NCBI GenBank assembly: GCA_051955535.1
Contig: JBQCGP010000024.1
Coordinates: forward strand, 1 to 64,000
Direction of reading: 5' to 3'
Origin: 13-2-20CM-68-14 sp051955535
GTDB lineage: Bacteria; Actinomycetota; Thermoleophilia; Gaiellales; Gaiellaceae
Length of the DNA stretch: 64,000 bases
Below are positions 7,834 through 16,910 of this stretch, piece by piece. How positions within the stretch are numbered: position 1 is the stretch's first letter; each line of letters starts with the position of its first letter. The position numbers and the translations under genes were made by a program. The notes below the pieces were generated by a model. The model did not search any database and had not been told where the DNA came from. It was given only the letters and a program-made list of their open reading frames with translations.

Positions 7834-10431
7834 TCAGGGCTCGTTCGACGTTTCCCGGATTACCGGCATGCGCCTTGCATCACCGATCTCGGTTTCAGGT
7901 ATTTGCGACTTGCTCAGGCGTGCGGCCTCGACGCGATTCCGAACGCCGAGTTTTTCGTAGATGTGCCGAAGGTGGGCTTTAACCGTTACTGGGCTGATGA
8001 AAAGAAGACGACCAACCTCTTGATTGGTACGTCCCTCAGCAACCAGGTCGAGGACCTGCTGTTCACGGCGCGACAGAAGTGATGTGTCGGACACTCTGAC
8101 GGATGGAAGGTTCAATCCGAACTGCTTTGCAAGGTCAAAGTCGTTGGATCGGCGAAGCATCTCCTCGGTGAACCTTTTGCCACTAGAGGCAATCGAAAGA
8201 TCGACGAGCGGCGGATAAGCTCTGCATCCCGTCACAAAGACGTCGAGCTGACCAAGAGTCTGAAGCGTTGAGATTGCTTCGGCCGCTGCTTCGACAGCCA
8301 GACTGCCTTCATTCGAAGCAATGATCACGCGAGCTAGTTGAGCGAAGGCCAGGCCTTCTCCGTGCGAGGCTTCGTCCGGAACTGCCGAAATCGCCTCGCG
8401 TGCCTCCTCGTTTTCCCCTAAAGCTGCAAGAACGACGGAACGAATCCCTAGGTATTCTGCGTGAAGGATCGAGCGCTTCGCAGTCTTGTATGCACCTGTA
8501 ACTTCAGCAGCTTTCGCATTGTCCCCCCGGGCGATATGAAGGCGCGCAAGTACTGCTGATCCGTTCACTGAAAGGAACGCATCATCGCGAACTCTTGCGA
8601 ACTCAAAGACGCGCTCCAGAAAGGCTTCCGCGGCAATGAGTTCACGTACCCCGACTGATGCAAGCGCCGCCAAAAGTTGGGCGTGCGGTTCGACAAACGA
8701 GAGACGGTATGTCTCGGCATCATCAAGTTCGTTTGCAGCAGCTCGCTGTGCTTCTTCGTAGCGGCAATTGAGTGCCAATGCCCAGCCGTAGGCGTTCCAG
8801 AACGCTGTTCGAATCATTGGATCGGTCGCCCGGTCAACGAGATGTGTCGCACCTGATTGGGCCTCTAATGCCTCCGTTACGCCTTCCTGGCGCATCGCAA
8901 GCATTAGCTCTGCGTTCGCCATGCGAACCGCGTCGTCGACAGTCGATTCGCGTACGCGGGCGAACTCCTGAAGATACTTGCGCGTGTCGGAGTGATATGA
9001 GTCAAGCGCAGCGATAAAGGCGGCCCATCTCGCTTCTCGCTCGAGTGTCTTATCGCGAGAGAGACGAACGCACTGTTCAAAGCTTTCGAGGGCGGCCTCG
9101 TAGTGTTCGTTGAAATACGCGGCCTGACCGATCCGGAAGAAGCTGCGCGCACGAAGGGGGTCGGGCTCGGAGAGTTCCCCAACTGCTGCCGTGGCCAGCA
9201 CCTCAGCTCGAAGATGTTTTCCTTCTCGGAAGACCACTTCTGCCTCAGCTAGCCGAACAACAGGCGAGCTGATCCGATACGCGTTGGCGGCATCGACCCA
9301 CCTTCGCAGCGTTGCTACACGGCCAACGGTGAGCAATGCATCGAGACCTGCACGAATCAAGTCTTCGAGAAGGTCGGGCATTCCGAACTCAGCCGCAACC
9401 GAATAGGCGGTGTCCCAATCTTTCGTCGCGACGGCGATCTTGAACACTGACCTTGCCGTTGCCTCTAGACCTTTTGGGTCTCTTTCGGTAAATCGCATCA
9501 AGAGAAATTGCCGTAGCAGCGGATGGATCTGCCAGTCAGTGCCCGCTCGACTCAAAAGCCCGAGGTGCTCGGCCCAGTGAAGTTGAGCTACGGAGTCCTT
9601 TCCGAAAAGCTCAATACAAATAGGGCGTTCAACTCTCGGCAGTACGGCGACGCGGCATAAGAGCTGTTGCGTGCCTACGTCGGCGGTATTGAAGCACTCT
9701 TGGGCGAAGAAGTCGTACAGCGCGTCGTCCATTGCACCCTCCGGCGCGACAGCGGCACCTGTGAGTGCTGCCATCCCGATGACCGCTGGCCAACCATCGG
9801 CTAGCGCAACGAGGGCTGGGGCGGACGCATCCGAATGCCGGTTCAAGAGTTTGTTCGCTTCGTCGGCGTCCATTGCTAGATCGTCACGACCGACCTCGAA
9901 GATCTCCCCGTACATGATCCGGCGCGCACTTGCCCAAGACGGACGGCGTCGGCTCGTTACGAGTAGCCGAATCGGTGCCGATTTCGGAAGAGATGCAACT
10001 AGGACCTCGGCGGCTTCCGAGTCCATTAGTAGGTGGTAGTCATCAATCGCCAACCACGCATCTCTGGGCGCGCCGGCGAAACAACGGCCGACGAAGTCGG
10101 CGAGAACTTCCACTTCCTCTTCCGGGTCACGGCTGAGGTGAAGCCGTTCATCGAGTGTGCTTGGGTCTGACTCCGTGAGGCTGGAGCCTGCATCAGCAAG
10201 CCGAGCAGCGAGTGCGGCAACATCGGCCGACGCGCCCGTTGCCGAATGCCACACATGCGGCTTGTCAGTGAGCCATTGCCTCGCCAGGGTCGTCTTGCCG
10301 TAGCCGGCAGGGGCCACGAGCAAGACGATTGGTGCTTCCGACTCCGTAAGCAGGCGCGTCAAGCGGGGGCGCTCGATGATGTGGCGCCGCGGGGCCGTCG
10401 CGTGTCTTCGGTTGACCTGCCTGGTCTCCAC
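7834..10431 (-). CDS. Large ATP-binding LuxR-family (MalT-like) transcriptional regulator
   Basis: An 865-residue regulator of the LAL/MalT type. A P-loop at 41-50 (PAGYGKTTLA) and a downstream LAIDDYHLL acidic segment mark the STAND-type ATPase. The middle 400 residues are alpha-helical repeats typical of TPR-like sensor regions. The C-terminal helix-turn-helix is LSRREQQVLDLVAEGRTNQEV followed by SPVTVKAHLRHIYEKL. Such proteins switch on transcription when an inducer and ATP are bound; the inducer is unknown. The start is GTG. AT-content is slightly higher than in neighbouring housekeeping genes, as in the adjacent HD-GYP gene. Confidence 0.92.
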   Translation of the reverse strand: METRQVNRRHATAPRRHIIERPRLTRLLTESEAPIVLLVAPAGYGKTTLARQWLTDKPHVWHSATGASADVAALAARLADAGSSLTESDPSTLDERLHLSRDPEEEVEVLADFVGRCFAGAPRDAWLAIDDYHLLMDSEAAEVLVASLPKSAPIRLLVTSRRRPSWASARRIMYGEIFEVGRDDLAMDADEANKLLNRHSDASAPALVALADGWPAVIGMAALTGAAVAPEGAMDDALYDFFAQECFNTADVGTQQLLCRVAVLPRVERPICIELFGKDSVAQLHWAEHLGLLSRAGTDWQIHPLLRQFLLMRFTERDPKGLEATARSVFKIAVATKDWDTAYSVAAEFGMPDLLEDLIRAGLDALLTVGRVATLRRWVDAANAYRISSPVVRLAEAEVVFREGKHLRAEVLATAAVGELSEPDPLRARSFFRIGQAAYFNEHYEAALESFEQCVRLSRDKTLEREARWAAFIAALDSYHSDTRKYLQEFARVRESTVDDAVRMANAELMLAMRQEGVTEALEAQSGATHLVDRATDPMIRTAFWNAYGWALALNCRYEEAQRAAANELDDAETYRLSFVEPHAQLLAALASVGVRELIAAEAFLERVFEFARVRDDAFLSVNGSAVLARLHIARGDNAKAAEVTGAYKTAKRSILHAEYLGIRSVVLAALGENEEAREAISAVPDEASHGEGLAFAQLARVIIASNEGSLAVEAAAEAISTLQTLGQLDVFVTGCRAYPPLVDLSIASSGKRFTEEMLRRSNDFDLAKQFGLNLPSVRVSDTSLLSRREQQVLDLVAEGRTNQEVGRLLFISPVTVKAHLRHIYEKLGVRNRVEAARLSKSQIPETEIGDARRMPVIRETSNEP

Positions 10432-10508
10432 TGCCAGCGGGAGGTGCCTGCTCCGCGGCGGAGGTTACTGGCGGCGGCGAGGATTTTCGACCGTCACTAA
10501 AGGACACT

Positions 10509-10542
10509 CCGCGCCTGCGACCGCGAGCGGCCGCAGGCGCGG
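10509..10542 (-). terminator. Strong hairpin between two LuxR-type genes
   Basis: CCGCGCCTGCG pairs perfectly with CGCAGGCGCGG across a 12-base loop, six bases after the stop of the small LuxR gene on the minus strand. It is a likely transcription end, although no T-run follows. Confidence 0.5.
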
Positions 10543-10547
10543 TGCCG

Positions 10548-10811
10548 TCAGTCCCCGCTTCCGGAGATCCCGGGAGCGAGGCTTTTCGAGAGCGGGTCGT
10601 CGCCCGTCTGCTCGAGGTAGGCGCGCGGGATCTGACGCCGGCGCGCGACGCCGAGCTTCTGGCGGAGGACGTCACAGTGGGCCTTCGCCGTTCGTGGCGA
10701 GATGCCTAGCCGCTCTCCAACCTCTTCGTTCGAGCAACCTGCCGCGATCAATTCCACGACCTGCTTCTGACGCGGAGTGAGCGTGGGCGGGCTCTGCACC
10801 ATCGTTGACAT
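10548..10811 (-). CDS. Small LuxR-type DNA-binding protein
   Basis: An 87-residue protein that is little more than a LuxR/GerE helix-turn-helix: TPRQKQVVELIAAGCSNEEV then SPRTAKAHCDVLRQKL, with a short loose C-terminal tail. There is no receiver domain and no obvious partner kinase. It lies upstream of, and reads in the same direction as, the large LuxR regulator, separated by a strong hairpin. The start is ATG at 10811, supported by a TAGCGT hexamer seven bases upstream. Confidence 0.8.
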   Translation of the reverse strand: MSTMVQSPPTLTPRQKQVVELIAAGCSNEEVGERLGISPRTAKAHCDVLRQKLGVARRRQIPRAYLEQTGDDPLSKSLAPGISGSGD

Positions 10812-10818
10812 GGCCCCG

Positions 10819-10824
10819 ACGCTA
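10819..10824 (-). promoter_or_regulatory. Leaderless -10 hexamer TAGCGT
   Basis: Seven bases before the ATG of the small LuxR gene. The adjacent palindrome ACAACGTTGT at 10825-10834 could be an operator. Confidence 0.5.
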
Positions 10825-10901
10825 ACAACGTTGTCTTCGATCGTCTATTGACCATATGGCGTATTTCGAACGTTACGCCGCTTGGCGAGGTGCGCAAGAC
10901 C

Positions 10902-11912
10902 TCAGGCCGCCGGGAGCACCGGCTCTCGCCGGACGAACGACGCCGCGTGACCGCGTTCGTTCGCGAGCGGGAGTTGCTCGCGGTCGAGGGCACCGATCCT
11001 GACCAGCAGCTCGAACTCGTCGCGGAGGTGCGTCCGCATCATCTCGGGGCCATCGGTCGCGATCGTGAAAGCCACCCCGTTCTCGGTGAAAGCTCGGAAC
11101 GTCTCGCGTAGGGCGTCCTCCGATTCGAGCGCCTTTGTCAGGAGGTTCGACGTGGGGCAAATCTCGAGCACGATCTCGCTCTCGCGGAGAGTGTCCATCA
11201 GCTCCGGATCGCGTGCGGCAAGGATTCCATGGCCGATCCGGTCGGGGCGAAGGGTCTCGATCACCTCTCCGATCTCCTCGACGCCGGCGTCGCCGCCTTC
11301 CTCGCCGACGTGGATCGTCACGCCGAGCCCGGCCTCGCGCGCTTCCTCGACAAGTGGCTGCAGGTCGCGGTAGGCGTAGCGCTCACCATGGGGCCGAGGG
11401 CCCGCGACGTCGACCCCGACGATTCCGCGCGGCGCCCAGCGGATCGCCTTGTCCACGATCACCCCGTTCATCTCGAGCGTGAAAGTTCGGTCCATCATCA
11501 GGATCAGGCCTGCGTTGACCTGCGGGTACTCGAGGCTGGCGCGGTCGAGGCCGCGAGTCGCGGCCAGGATGATGTGGTCGAGATCGCGCTCCCCGCCCCT
11601 GTTTCGCTTCATCGGGTTGAAACGGAGCTCGAGGGTGGTGATTCCCTGGGAGCGGTAGGCGCCGCCGATCGCTTCATGCACCGAGCGCTCGACGGCGATC
11701 GGGCTCGACTGGATCAGCTCGGTCCAGTGGTAGATCGCATCGAGCGCGTCCAGGTCGGGCACGCCGCGTGGGTCTGCGATCGTGACGAGCCGGTCGAACT
11801 CCCAGTAGTCCTTCACCGGCAGGGCGATGCCCTGCTCGTGCGCCAGGCTCCAGAGGATGTCGGAGGAAACCGAGCCGCCGAGGTGCGTGTGCAGCTCGGC
11901 GAGACCCTCCAT
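10902..11912 (-). CDS. Adenosine-deaminase-family amidohydrolase
   Basis: A 336-residue zinc-dependent purine deaminase homologue. The metal-binding ELHTHLGGS is at residues 6-14, the catalytic HVGEEGG stretch sits mid-protein, and RIGHGILA and EICPTSNLL follow in family order. The usual TDDP motif reads TDGPEMM: the zinc-binding Asp is kept but the second, substrate-contacting Asp is Gly. That makes a true adenosine substrate uncertain; related enzymes act on adenine, aminodeoxyfutalosine or other aminopurines. The gene stands alone, with ATG at 11912 and a TAGACT hexamer six bases upstream. Confidence 0.85.
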   Translation of the reverse strand: MEGLAELHTHLGGSVSSDILWSLAHEQGIALPVKDYWEFDRLVTIADPRGVPDLDALDAIYHWTELIQSSPIAVERSVHEAIGGAYRSQGITTLELRFNPMKRNRGGERDLDHIILAATRGLDRASLEYPQVNAGLILMMDRTFTLEMNGVIVDKAIRWAPRGIVGVDVAGPRPHGERYAYRDLQPLVEEAREAGLGVTIHVGEEGGDAGVEEIGEVIETLRPDRIGHGILAARDPELMDTLRESEIVLEICPTSNLLTKALESEDALRETFRAFTENGVAFTIATDGPEMMRTHLRDEFELLVRIGALDREQLPLANERGHAASFVRREPVLPAA

Positions 11913-11918
11913 GGAGGA

Positions 11919-11924
11919 AGTCTA
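11919..11924 (-). promoter_or_regulatory. Leaderless -10 hexamer TAGACT
   Basis: Six bases upstream of the deaminase ATG. Apart from this hexamer, nothing is recognised in the 178-base gap up to 12090. Confidence 0.5.
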
Positions 11925-12090
11925 GAAGCGCACGGCGACGCTACGCGCTTCTACGGGTTGCCGTGTCCTGCCGCTCCGGCTCTTGTTCTTGGTCGTCCGC
12001 GTCAGGGTCGATCTCGCGTGCGCGTGCTGCGTGCCCGTCCGCGGCCGCTCGCTCGCGTCTCGCTTGCCCGCGGCCTGCCAGTTGAAACTC

Positions 12091-12891
12091 CTACGTGTGG
12101 ATGACGATCTGCGTCCCGAGCGGGACGGCGCGCATCAGGTACCGCAGGTCGGCCGTATCCGCGTGCAGGCAGCCGGCGCTGACCGCGCCGTACGCGCCAC
12201 CGTGGATCGCGAGGCGTGCGCCGCCCGTCCAGCCCGGCGGCGGATGCGGCTGATTCCCGGAGAGGGCGAGCAGACAGCAGCCGTAGTAGGGGCCGAGAGC
12301 CGAGCCGGGCATCTTGTCGGTGATCGAAAAGCGGCCTGTGGGTGTCGAGGTGCCTGGCCGACCGATCCCTACGCGGATACGGCGGACGACCTGGCCGTGG
12401 GCCCAGACGCGGAGCAGCTGCCGCGAGAGGTCGGCTTCGAGCTCGAGCCGCACACGCCCGAAGGCAAGTGCGCTGGGTTGTGCCCGGATCCAGCCGATGT
12501 GCCCGTTCGGCATCGCTGCCGTCCTCACGCCGAGCCAGTGGCCGCGTGTGCGGACGACCGGCATCGTCAGCTGCGAGCCGTAGACCGTGCGTGAGCCGAG
12601 CAAGCCGACGCTGTGGCCGTTCGGGCGAAGGTGCAGGGCGAGGCGGTGACCGGGCCGAATCGCGGCGACGAGCGTGCCGGTCGGTTTGGCGCGCCGGGTC
12701 TCGTGGCGCTGCGGGCTCGGGTGCCGCTGCGGGTTCGCGTGCCACTGGGGGCTTGCGTGCTCCCCTGGTGTGGCGAGATGGACGAGCATCGCGGCGAGGG
12801 CCAGCAGAGAAACCACGAGCAGCAAATCGGCCGGCGCGACCGCTCGCTTTTTGCGCGACTCACCGTCGAGGACATGAGTCAGTGCGACCAA
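12091..12891 (-). CDS. Membrane-anchored L,D-transpeptidase (YkuD domain)
   Basis: A 266-residue cell-wall enzyme that would form 3-3 peptidoglycan cross-links or attach proteins. One N-terminal transmembrane helix (about 22-41) is followed by a His/Pro/Gln-rich linker of hexapeptide repeats, an SH3-like region (GTLVAAIRPGHRLALHLRP) and the YkuD domain. The catalytic motif has His230 in AIHGG and Cys241 in SAGCLH. The fold-typical TPTGRF is present. The start is a TTG seven bases after the M28 peptidase stop, so the two genes form one unit. An alternative start further in would delete the membrane anchor. Confidence 0.88.
   Translation of the reverse strand: MVALTHVLDGESRKKRAVAPADLLLVVSLLALAAMLVHLATPGEHASPQWHANPQRHPSPQRHETRRAKPTGTLVAAIRPGHRLALHLRPNGHSVGLLGSRTVYGSQLTMPVVRTRGHWLGVRTAAMPNGHIGWIRAQPSALAFGRVRLELEADLSRQLLRVWAHGQVVRRIRVGIGRPGTSTPTGRFSITDKMPGSALGPYYGCCLLALSGNQPHPPPGWTGGARLAIHGGAYGAVSAGCLHADTADLRYLMRAVPLGTQIVIHT
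12703..12756 (-). repeat. Three 18-bp tandem repeats in the L,D-transpeptidase linker
   Basis: Units 12703-12720, 12721-12738 and 12739-12756 share the frame GTGCCRCTGSGGGYTYGS and encode hexapeptides of the form H-x-S/N-P-Q-R/W in the linker after the membrane helix. Linker length could vary by whole units. Confidence 0.7.
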
Positions 12892-12897
12892 GGGCGG

Positions 12898-14007
12898 TTA
12901 CCCGGGCTCCACGGGCTGCTCGAGCAGGCTCTCGATCAGCAGCGTCGCGACCTCGACCGAGTCCGACAGCCGCTGCTCGTCGACGAGCTCGAGACGCTCG
13001 GTCGGAAGGTGGTACTCGTCGTAGCCGAAGTGGGAGAGGCTGGCCGACGGGATGCTTTTTTCGTGGAACGGGAACGCGTCGACCCCCGGCCCCGCTGGTC
13101 CGACGCTCAGCTCGTAGCGGTCACCGAGGCCCAGCTCCGCCGCGAAGCCGGCCAGCCGGTCCGAGAGCGCCTGTGGCGACGCCATCAGCTCGAAGCGGTC
13201 GCCGTGGGCGATGCAGTCGAGATTCACGATTCCCTTGATTCGCTTCAGCTCGCCGGTCACCTCGGCATCGAAGATCCACGAACGAGAGCCGATGCAGCCG
13301 ATCTCCTCCGCTGCGAAGGCGATGAAGATCAGGGAGCGCATGTGTTCGCGGCCGGCGAGCTCCTCGGCGATCCTGCGCACCCCCTCGACGCCGGTCGCAT
13401 TGTCGATGACGCCGGGGCCGCGCCAGACGGAGTCGTAATGGGCGGAAACGATGATCGCCTCCTCGCTCTGTCCGCGCACCTCGGCGACGACATTCCGCTC
13501 CGTGACCCCAGGCACGAAACGGCCGCGTACGCGCACGCGCGCCCGAGCGTCTTCCATCCCGCGCAGCCGCGCCGAGTCGGCGCCCGAGATGAACACCGCC
13601 GGGCCGATCGCGATCTGCCGTGCTCCGGTGAGAAACGGGATTGCCGGCCCGCCGAATGGGCTCATCAGCAGCCGGGCGAGCTCGCGTCCGTCGTCGTCCT
13701 CGACGGCGAAGACGTCGGCCTCAGGGAAGAAGCCGCCGATCGAGTGATCGCCTAGCCGGCGGACGCTGCCCTCGACGAACCCGTCGGTCGGGTTCGAGTA
13801 GATGCACGGGCCGGCGTCCCATCGTTCGCCGTCGATCTCGAGCTCCGGCTCCTCGGCCTCGTAGCCGAGCAGCCCGAATTCATGGAACTGAGGCTTTACC
13901 CCCGCCTCACGAAAGGCGTCGGCGACCGCCTCGGCCGCCCGAGCGGCAGCCGGCGTGCCCGCCTGACGCACTCCGATCTCCGCGCCCAGCGTCTCGACGA
14001 GGCTCAC
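12898..14007 (-). CDS. M28-family metallopeptidase (aminopeptidase-like)
   Basis: A zinc-dependent peptidase of about 369 residues. Ligand motifs appear in order: AHYDSV (His, Asp), VIDNATGVEG (bridging Asp), AFAAEEIG (catalytic and metal Glu), NLDCIAHGD and the final EYHLPTER His. There is no signal peptide, so it probably acts inside the cell. GTG 14007 is chosen over a TTG 48 bases upstream because TACAGT lies eight bases before it and the extra residues look non-coding. It precedes and is probably co-transcribed with the L,D-transpeptidase. The substrate is unknown. Confidence 0.88.
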   Translation of the reverse strand: MSLVETLGAEIGVRQAGTPAAARAAEAVADAFREAGVKPQFHEFGLLGYEAEEPELEIDGERWDAGPCIYSNPTDGFVEGSVRRLGDHSIGGFFPEADVFAVEDDDGRELARLLMSPFGGPAIPFLTGARQIAIGPAVFISGADSARLRGMEDARARVRVRGRFVPGVTERNVVAEVRGQSEEAIIVSAHYDSVWRGPGVIDNATGVEGVRRIAEELAGREHMRSLIFIAFAAEEIGCIGSRSWIFDAEVTGELKRIKGIVNLDCIAHGDRFELMASPQALSDRLAGFAAELGLGDRYELSVGPAGPGVDAFPFHEKSIPSASLSHFGYDEYHLPTERLELVDEQRLSDSVEVATLLIESLLEQPVEPG

Positions 14008-14015
14008 GGCGGCGG

Positions 14016-14021
14016 ACTGTA
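14016..14021 (-). promoter_or_regulatory. Leaderless -10 hexamer TACAGT
   Basis: Eight bases upstream of the GTG chosen for the M28 peptidase; it helps decide that start. Confidence 0.4.
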
Positions 14022-14117
14022 GCGCCGAACCGGCGCGTCCACAGGGAGTGCGCAACTAACATCGCACCCCTCAGATCAGTCTCCATACGTATCAATACAA
14101 CTGCGGGAGGTCGAGTG

Positions 14118-15824
14118 ATGCGTTGGCGTTCCCTAATTCCACTACTGGTCGTCGTCGGGCTGGCAGGGCTCGTCCTCACCGCGTGCGGCGGTAGCAGCAA
14201 GAAGAGCGCCGGCACGACCACGAACGCGACCGCGGCCGGGGCGTCCGGCGGGACCTTCATCGCCGTCGCCAACAAGGCCCCATCCGGCTCGCCCGACCCG
14301 CAAATCGACTACACGCTCCAGGAGTGGCAGCTCCTGATCTTCACGCACGACGGCTTGGTCGCATTCAAGCGGGCCGGTGGGACCGAGGGCACGAAGCTCG
14401 TTCCCGACCTCGCCACCTCGGTGCCGACGCCGACGGACGGCGGCAAGACCTACACCTTCACGCTCCGCAAGGGAATCAAGTTCTCGGACGGCAAGGAGCT
14501 GAAGGCGAGCGACGTCAAGTACACCTTTGTGCGCCTGTTCAAGATCAAGCAGAGCCCGAACGCGGGCTCCTGGTACAACGTGATCGTCGGCGGCGACGCG
14601 TGCGTCAAGGCTCCGGACACGTGCAATCTGGACCAGGGCGTGATCGCTAACGACGCGAAGGGAACGGTCACGTTCCACCTGACGCGCGGCGATCCGGAGT
14701 TCCTCGACAAGCTCGCCGTGCCGTTCGCGTTCATCCTCCCGACGGGAACGCCGAACCACGAGGTGCAGATCCCGCCGGCCGGGACTGGCCCGTACAAGTG
14801 GGTCGAGTACAACCCGAACAAGGAACTGAAGCTCGTCCGCAACACGTACTTCAAGGAGTGGTCGAAGGACGCCCAGCCGAACGGCAAGCCCGACGTGATC
14901 CTCGAGAAGCTCAACATCTCGGTCGAGGGCGAGGTCACGCAGGTCGAGAACGGGACGGCGGACTGGATGTTCGACCTGCCTCCGGCCGATCGCCTCAACG
15001 AGATGTCGACGAAGTACGCCAACCAGGTCTACGTCAACCCCCTGACTGCCGTCTTGTACTTCGCCATGAACGTCCGCATCCCGCCGTTCAACAACCTGAA
15101 GGCCCGCCAGGCGGTCAACTACGCGGTCGACCGGAACGCGCTGGTGAAGATCTACGGTGGCCCAAAGCTCGGCGTGCCGACCTGCCAGATCCTGCCGCCG
15201 GACTTCCCGGGCTACAAGCCGTACTGCCCGTACACGAAGAACCCGGGGAAGAGCGGCAAGTGGACGGGGCCCGATATGGCCAAGGCCCAGAAGCTCGTTA
15301 GCGAGTCAGGCACGAAGGGCGCCGTCGTCAAGGTGAACACCGACACCACGGACGTGAACAAGGGATTCGGCGAGTACATGATCGGGCTGCTGAACAAGAT
15401 CGGCTACAAGGCCCAGCCGCAGTTCCTGTCGGCCGACATCCAGTACCCGTACTGCCAGAACTCGAAGAACAAGGTCCAGATCTGCGAATCGAGCTGGTAC
15501 CAGGACTACCCGGCGGCCTCCGACTTCCTGAACGTCCTCCTGGGCTGCAGCAACTACATCCCGAACTCGAACGCGAGCCCGAACATCGCCGAGTTCTGCG
15601 ACCCCACCATCCAGCACAAGATGAACTCGGCGCTGCAGCAAGGGATCACCGACCCGAGCAGCGCGAACAACACGTGGGCGGAGGTCGACAAGGAGGTTAC
15701 GGATCAGGCACCGTGGGTTGCGATGATGAACCCGAAGTACGTGAACTTCGTGTCGAAGCGCGTCAAGGGATTCATCTTCAGCCCGCAGTGGTACTTCCTG
15801 ATCGACCAGGCCTCTGTGAAGTAG
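14118..15824 (+). CDS. Peptide ABC transporter substrate-binding lipoprotein, family 5
   Basis: A 568-residue lipoprotein that captures the solute for the second peptide transporter. The signal peptide ends in the lipobox LTACGG (Cys23), followed by a Ser/Thr/Ala-rich linker. Family 5 features include YTFTLRKGIKFSDGKEL, TGPYKWVEYNPNKEL and ARQAVNYAVDR. The ATG at 14118 has GGGAGG seven bases upstream, one of few good ribosome-binding sites here; longer upstream frames are spurious. It is clearly diverged from the binding protein at the window start, so the two systems probably take different substrates. Confidence 0.94.
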   Translation: MRWRSLIPLLVVVGLAGLVLTACGGSSKKSAGTTTNATAAGASGGTFIAVANKAPSGSPDPQIDYTLQEWQLLIFTHDGLVAFKRAGGTEGTKLVPDLATSVPTPTDGGKTYTFTLRKGIKFSDGKELKASDVKYTFVRLFKIKQSPNAGSWYNVIVGGDACVKAPDTCNLDQGVIANDAKGTVTFHLTRGDPEFLDKLAVPFAFILPTGTPNHEVQIPPAGTGPYKWVEYNPNKELKLVRNTYFKEWSKDAQPNGKPDVILEKLNISVEGEVTQVENGTADWMFDLPPADRLNEMSTKYANQVYVNPLTAVLYFAMNVRIPPFNNLKARQAVNYAVDRNALVKIYGGPKLGVPTCQILPPDFPGYKPYCPYTKNPGKSGKWTGPDMAKAQKLVSESGTKGAVVKVNTDTTDVNKGFGEYMIGLLNKIGYKAQPQFLSADIQYPYCQNSKNKVQICESSWYQDYPAASDFLNVLLGCSNYIPNSNASPNIAEFCDPTIQHKMNSALQQGITDPSSANNTWAEVDKEVTDQAPWVAMMNPKYVNFVSKRVKGFIFSPQWYFLIDQASVK

Positions 15825-15848
15825 TCCTACAAAGGAGCGGGCCGCCGA

Positions 15849-16907
15849 ATGGCCGTTTTCGAGCCTGAAGCCGAAGGCATCGTCCTCGACGCCAAGGAGA
15901 CCGGGGGCGATGTCGTCGGCCGTAGCCCGTGGGCGCTCGCCGGCCGCCGTCTGCTCAGGAACAAGCTCGCGATGGGCGCGGGCGTCCTCTTCTTGGCGAT
16001 CGTCGCGGTCAGCCTCGCGGCACCGCTCTACGCCCATCACGTTGCGCGCACCGACCCCTTCCAGCCGAACCTCTCGGGCACGTTCCAGCTGAACGGCAAG
16101 ACGGTCCAGGTGATCCAGCAGGGCGGCGGGAAGCTCGGCCTCGGCGAGACGCCGGTCGGCCCGACCTGGCACTCGAAGTACTTGTTGGGCGCCGACCAGC
16201 TGGGACGCGATGTGATGGCCCGTGTCCTCTACGGTGGCCGCGCGTCGCTCTTCATCGGTGTCGGCTCAGCCGTCCTCGCGTGCCTGCTCGCACTGATCCT
16301 CGCCCTGATAGCAGGTTACTTCGGCGGCACCGTGGACCTTGTCCTCTCTCGGCTGATGGACCTGATCTGGGCGTTCCCGCTCTACTTGTTCGCGATCTCG
16401 CTGGCGACGGTGCTGCTCGCGCGGCCGACGAACAAGCCGCTGAAGGTCGGTTTCGTCACCCTGAATGCGCGGAGCCTCTGGATCCCGCTGCTGATCATCG
16501 GGTTCGTCTACGTGCCCTATGTGTACCGTCCGATCCGCGGCCAGGTGCTCTCGCTTCGCGAGAAGGAATTCGTCGAGGCCGCACTCGCCCAGGGCGCCGG
16601 AAGCTTCCGGCTTGTCTTTCGGGAAATCCTGCCGAACGTGATCTCGACAGTGATCGTGCTGCTGCCGCTGATGATCGCGACGACGATCCTCACCGAGGCG
16701 GCACTCTCGTACCTCTCGATCGGAGTCCAGTCGCCCCAGGCAAGCTGGGGGACGATCATCCAGGACGGCCAGGCATTGCTCTATTCGCGACCGTGGGTCG
16801 CGGTTGTGCCGGGCATCTTCATCGTGCTGACGGTGCTCGCGCTGAACGTCTTCGGCGACGGCTTGCGGGACGCGCTCGACCCGCGCTCCAAGGTCAGGGT
16901 GAAGTAG
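15849..16907 (+). CDS. Peptide ABC transporter permease, DppC type
   Basis: Membrane subunit of 352 residues. The N-terminal tail is followed by a first helix at about 40-58. A long external loop leads to LGADQLGRDVMARVLYGGR, the DppC hallmark. The ATPase-facing loop contains EAALAQGAGSFRLVFREILP, and the C-terminus is VFGDGLRDALDPRSKVRVK. In this operon the DppC-type gene comes before the DppB type, the reverse of the first cluster. A GGAG sequence lies shortly before the ATG. Confidence 0.93.
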   Translation: MAVFEPEAEGIVLDAKETGGDVVGRSPWALAGRRLLRNKLAMGAGVLFLAIVAVSLAAPLYAHHVARTDPFQPNLSGTFQLNGKTVQVIQQGGGKLGLGETPVGPTWHSKYLLGADQLGRDVMARVLYGGRASLFIGVGSAVLACLLALILALIAGYFGGTVDLVLSRLMDLIWAFPLYLFAISLATVLLARPTNKPLKVGFVTLNARSLWIPLLIIGFVYVPYVYRPIRGQVLSLREKEFVEAALAQGAGSFRLVFREILPNVISTVIVLLPLMIATTILTEAALSYLSIGVQSPQASWGTIIQDGQALLYSRPWVAVVPGIFIVLTVLALNVFGDGLRDALDPRSKVRVK

Positions 16908-16910
16908 CCC

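Noticed and set aside
13641..14117. An N-terminal extension of the second binding protein
   Set aside because: The extension is Arg/Pro/Ser-rich and opposite the M28 gene; the ATG at 14118 has a ribosome-binding site and a proper lipoprotein signal.
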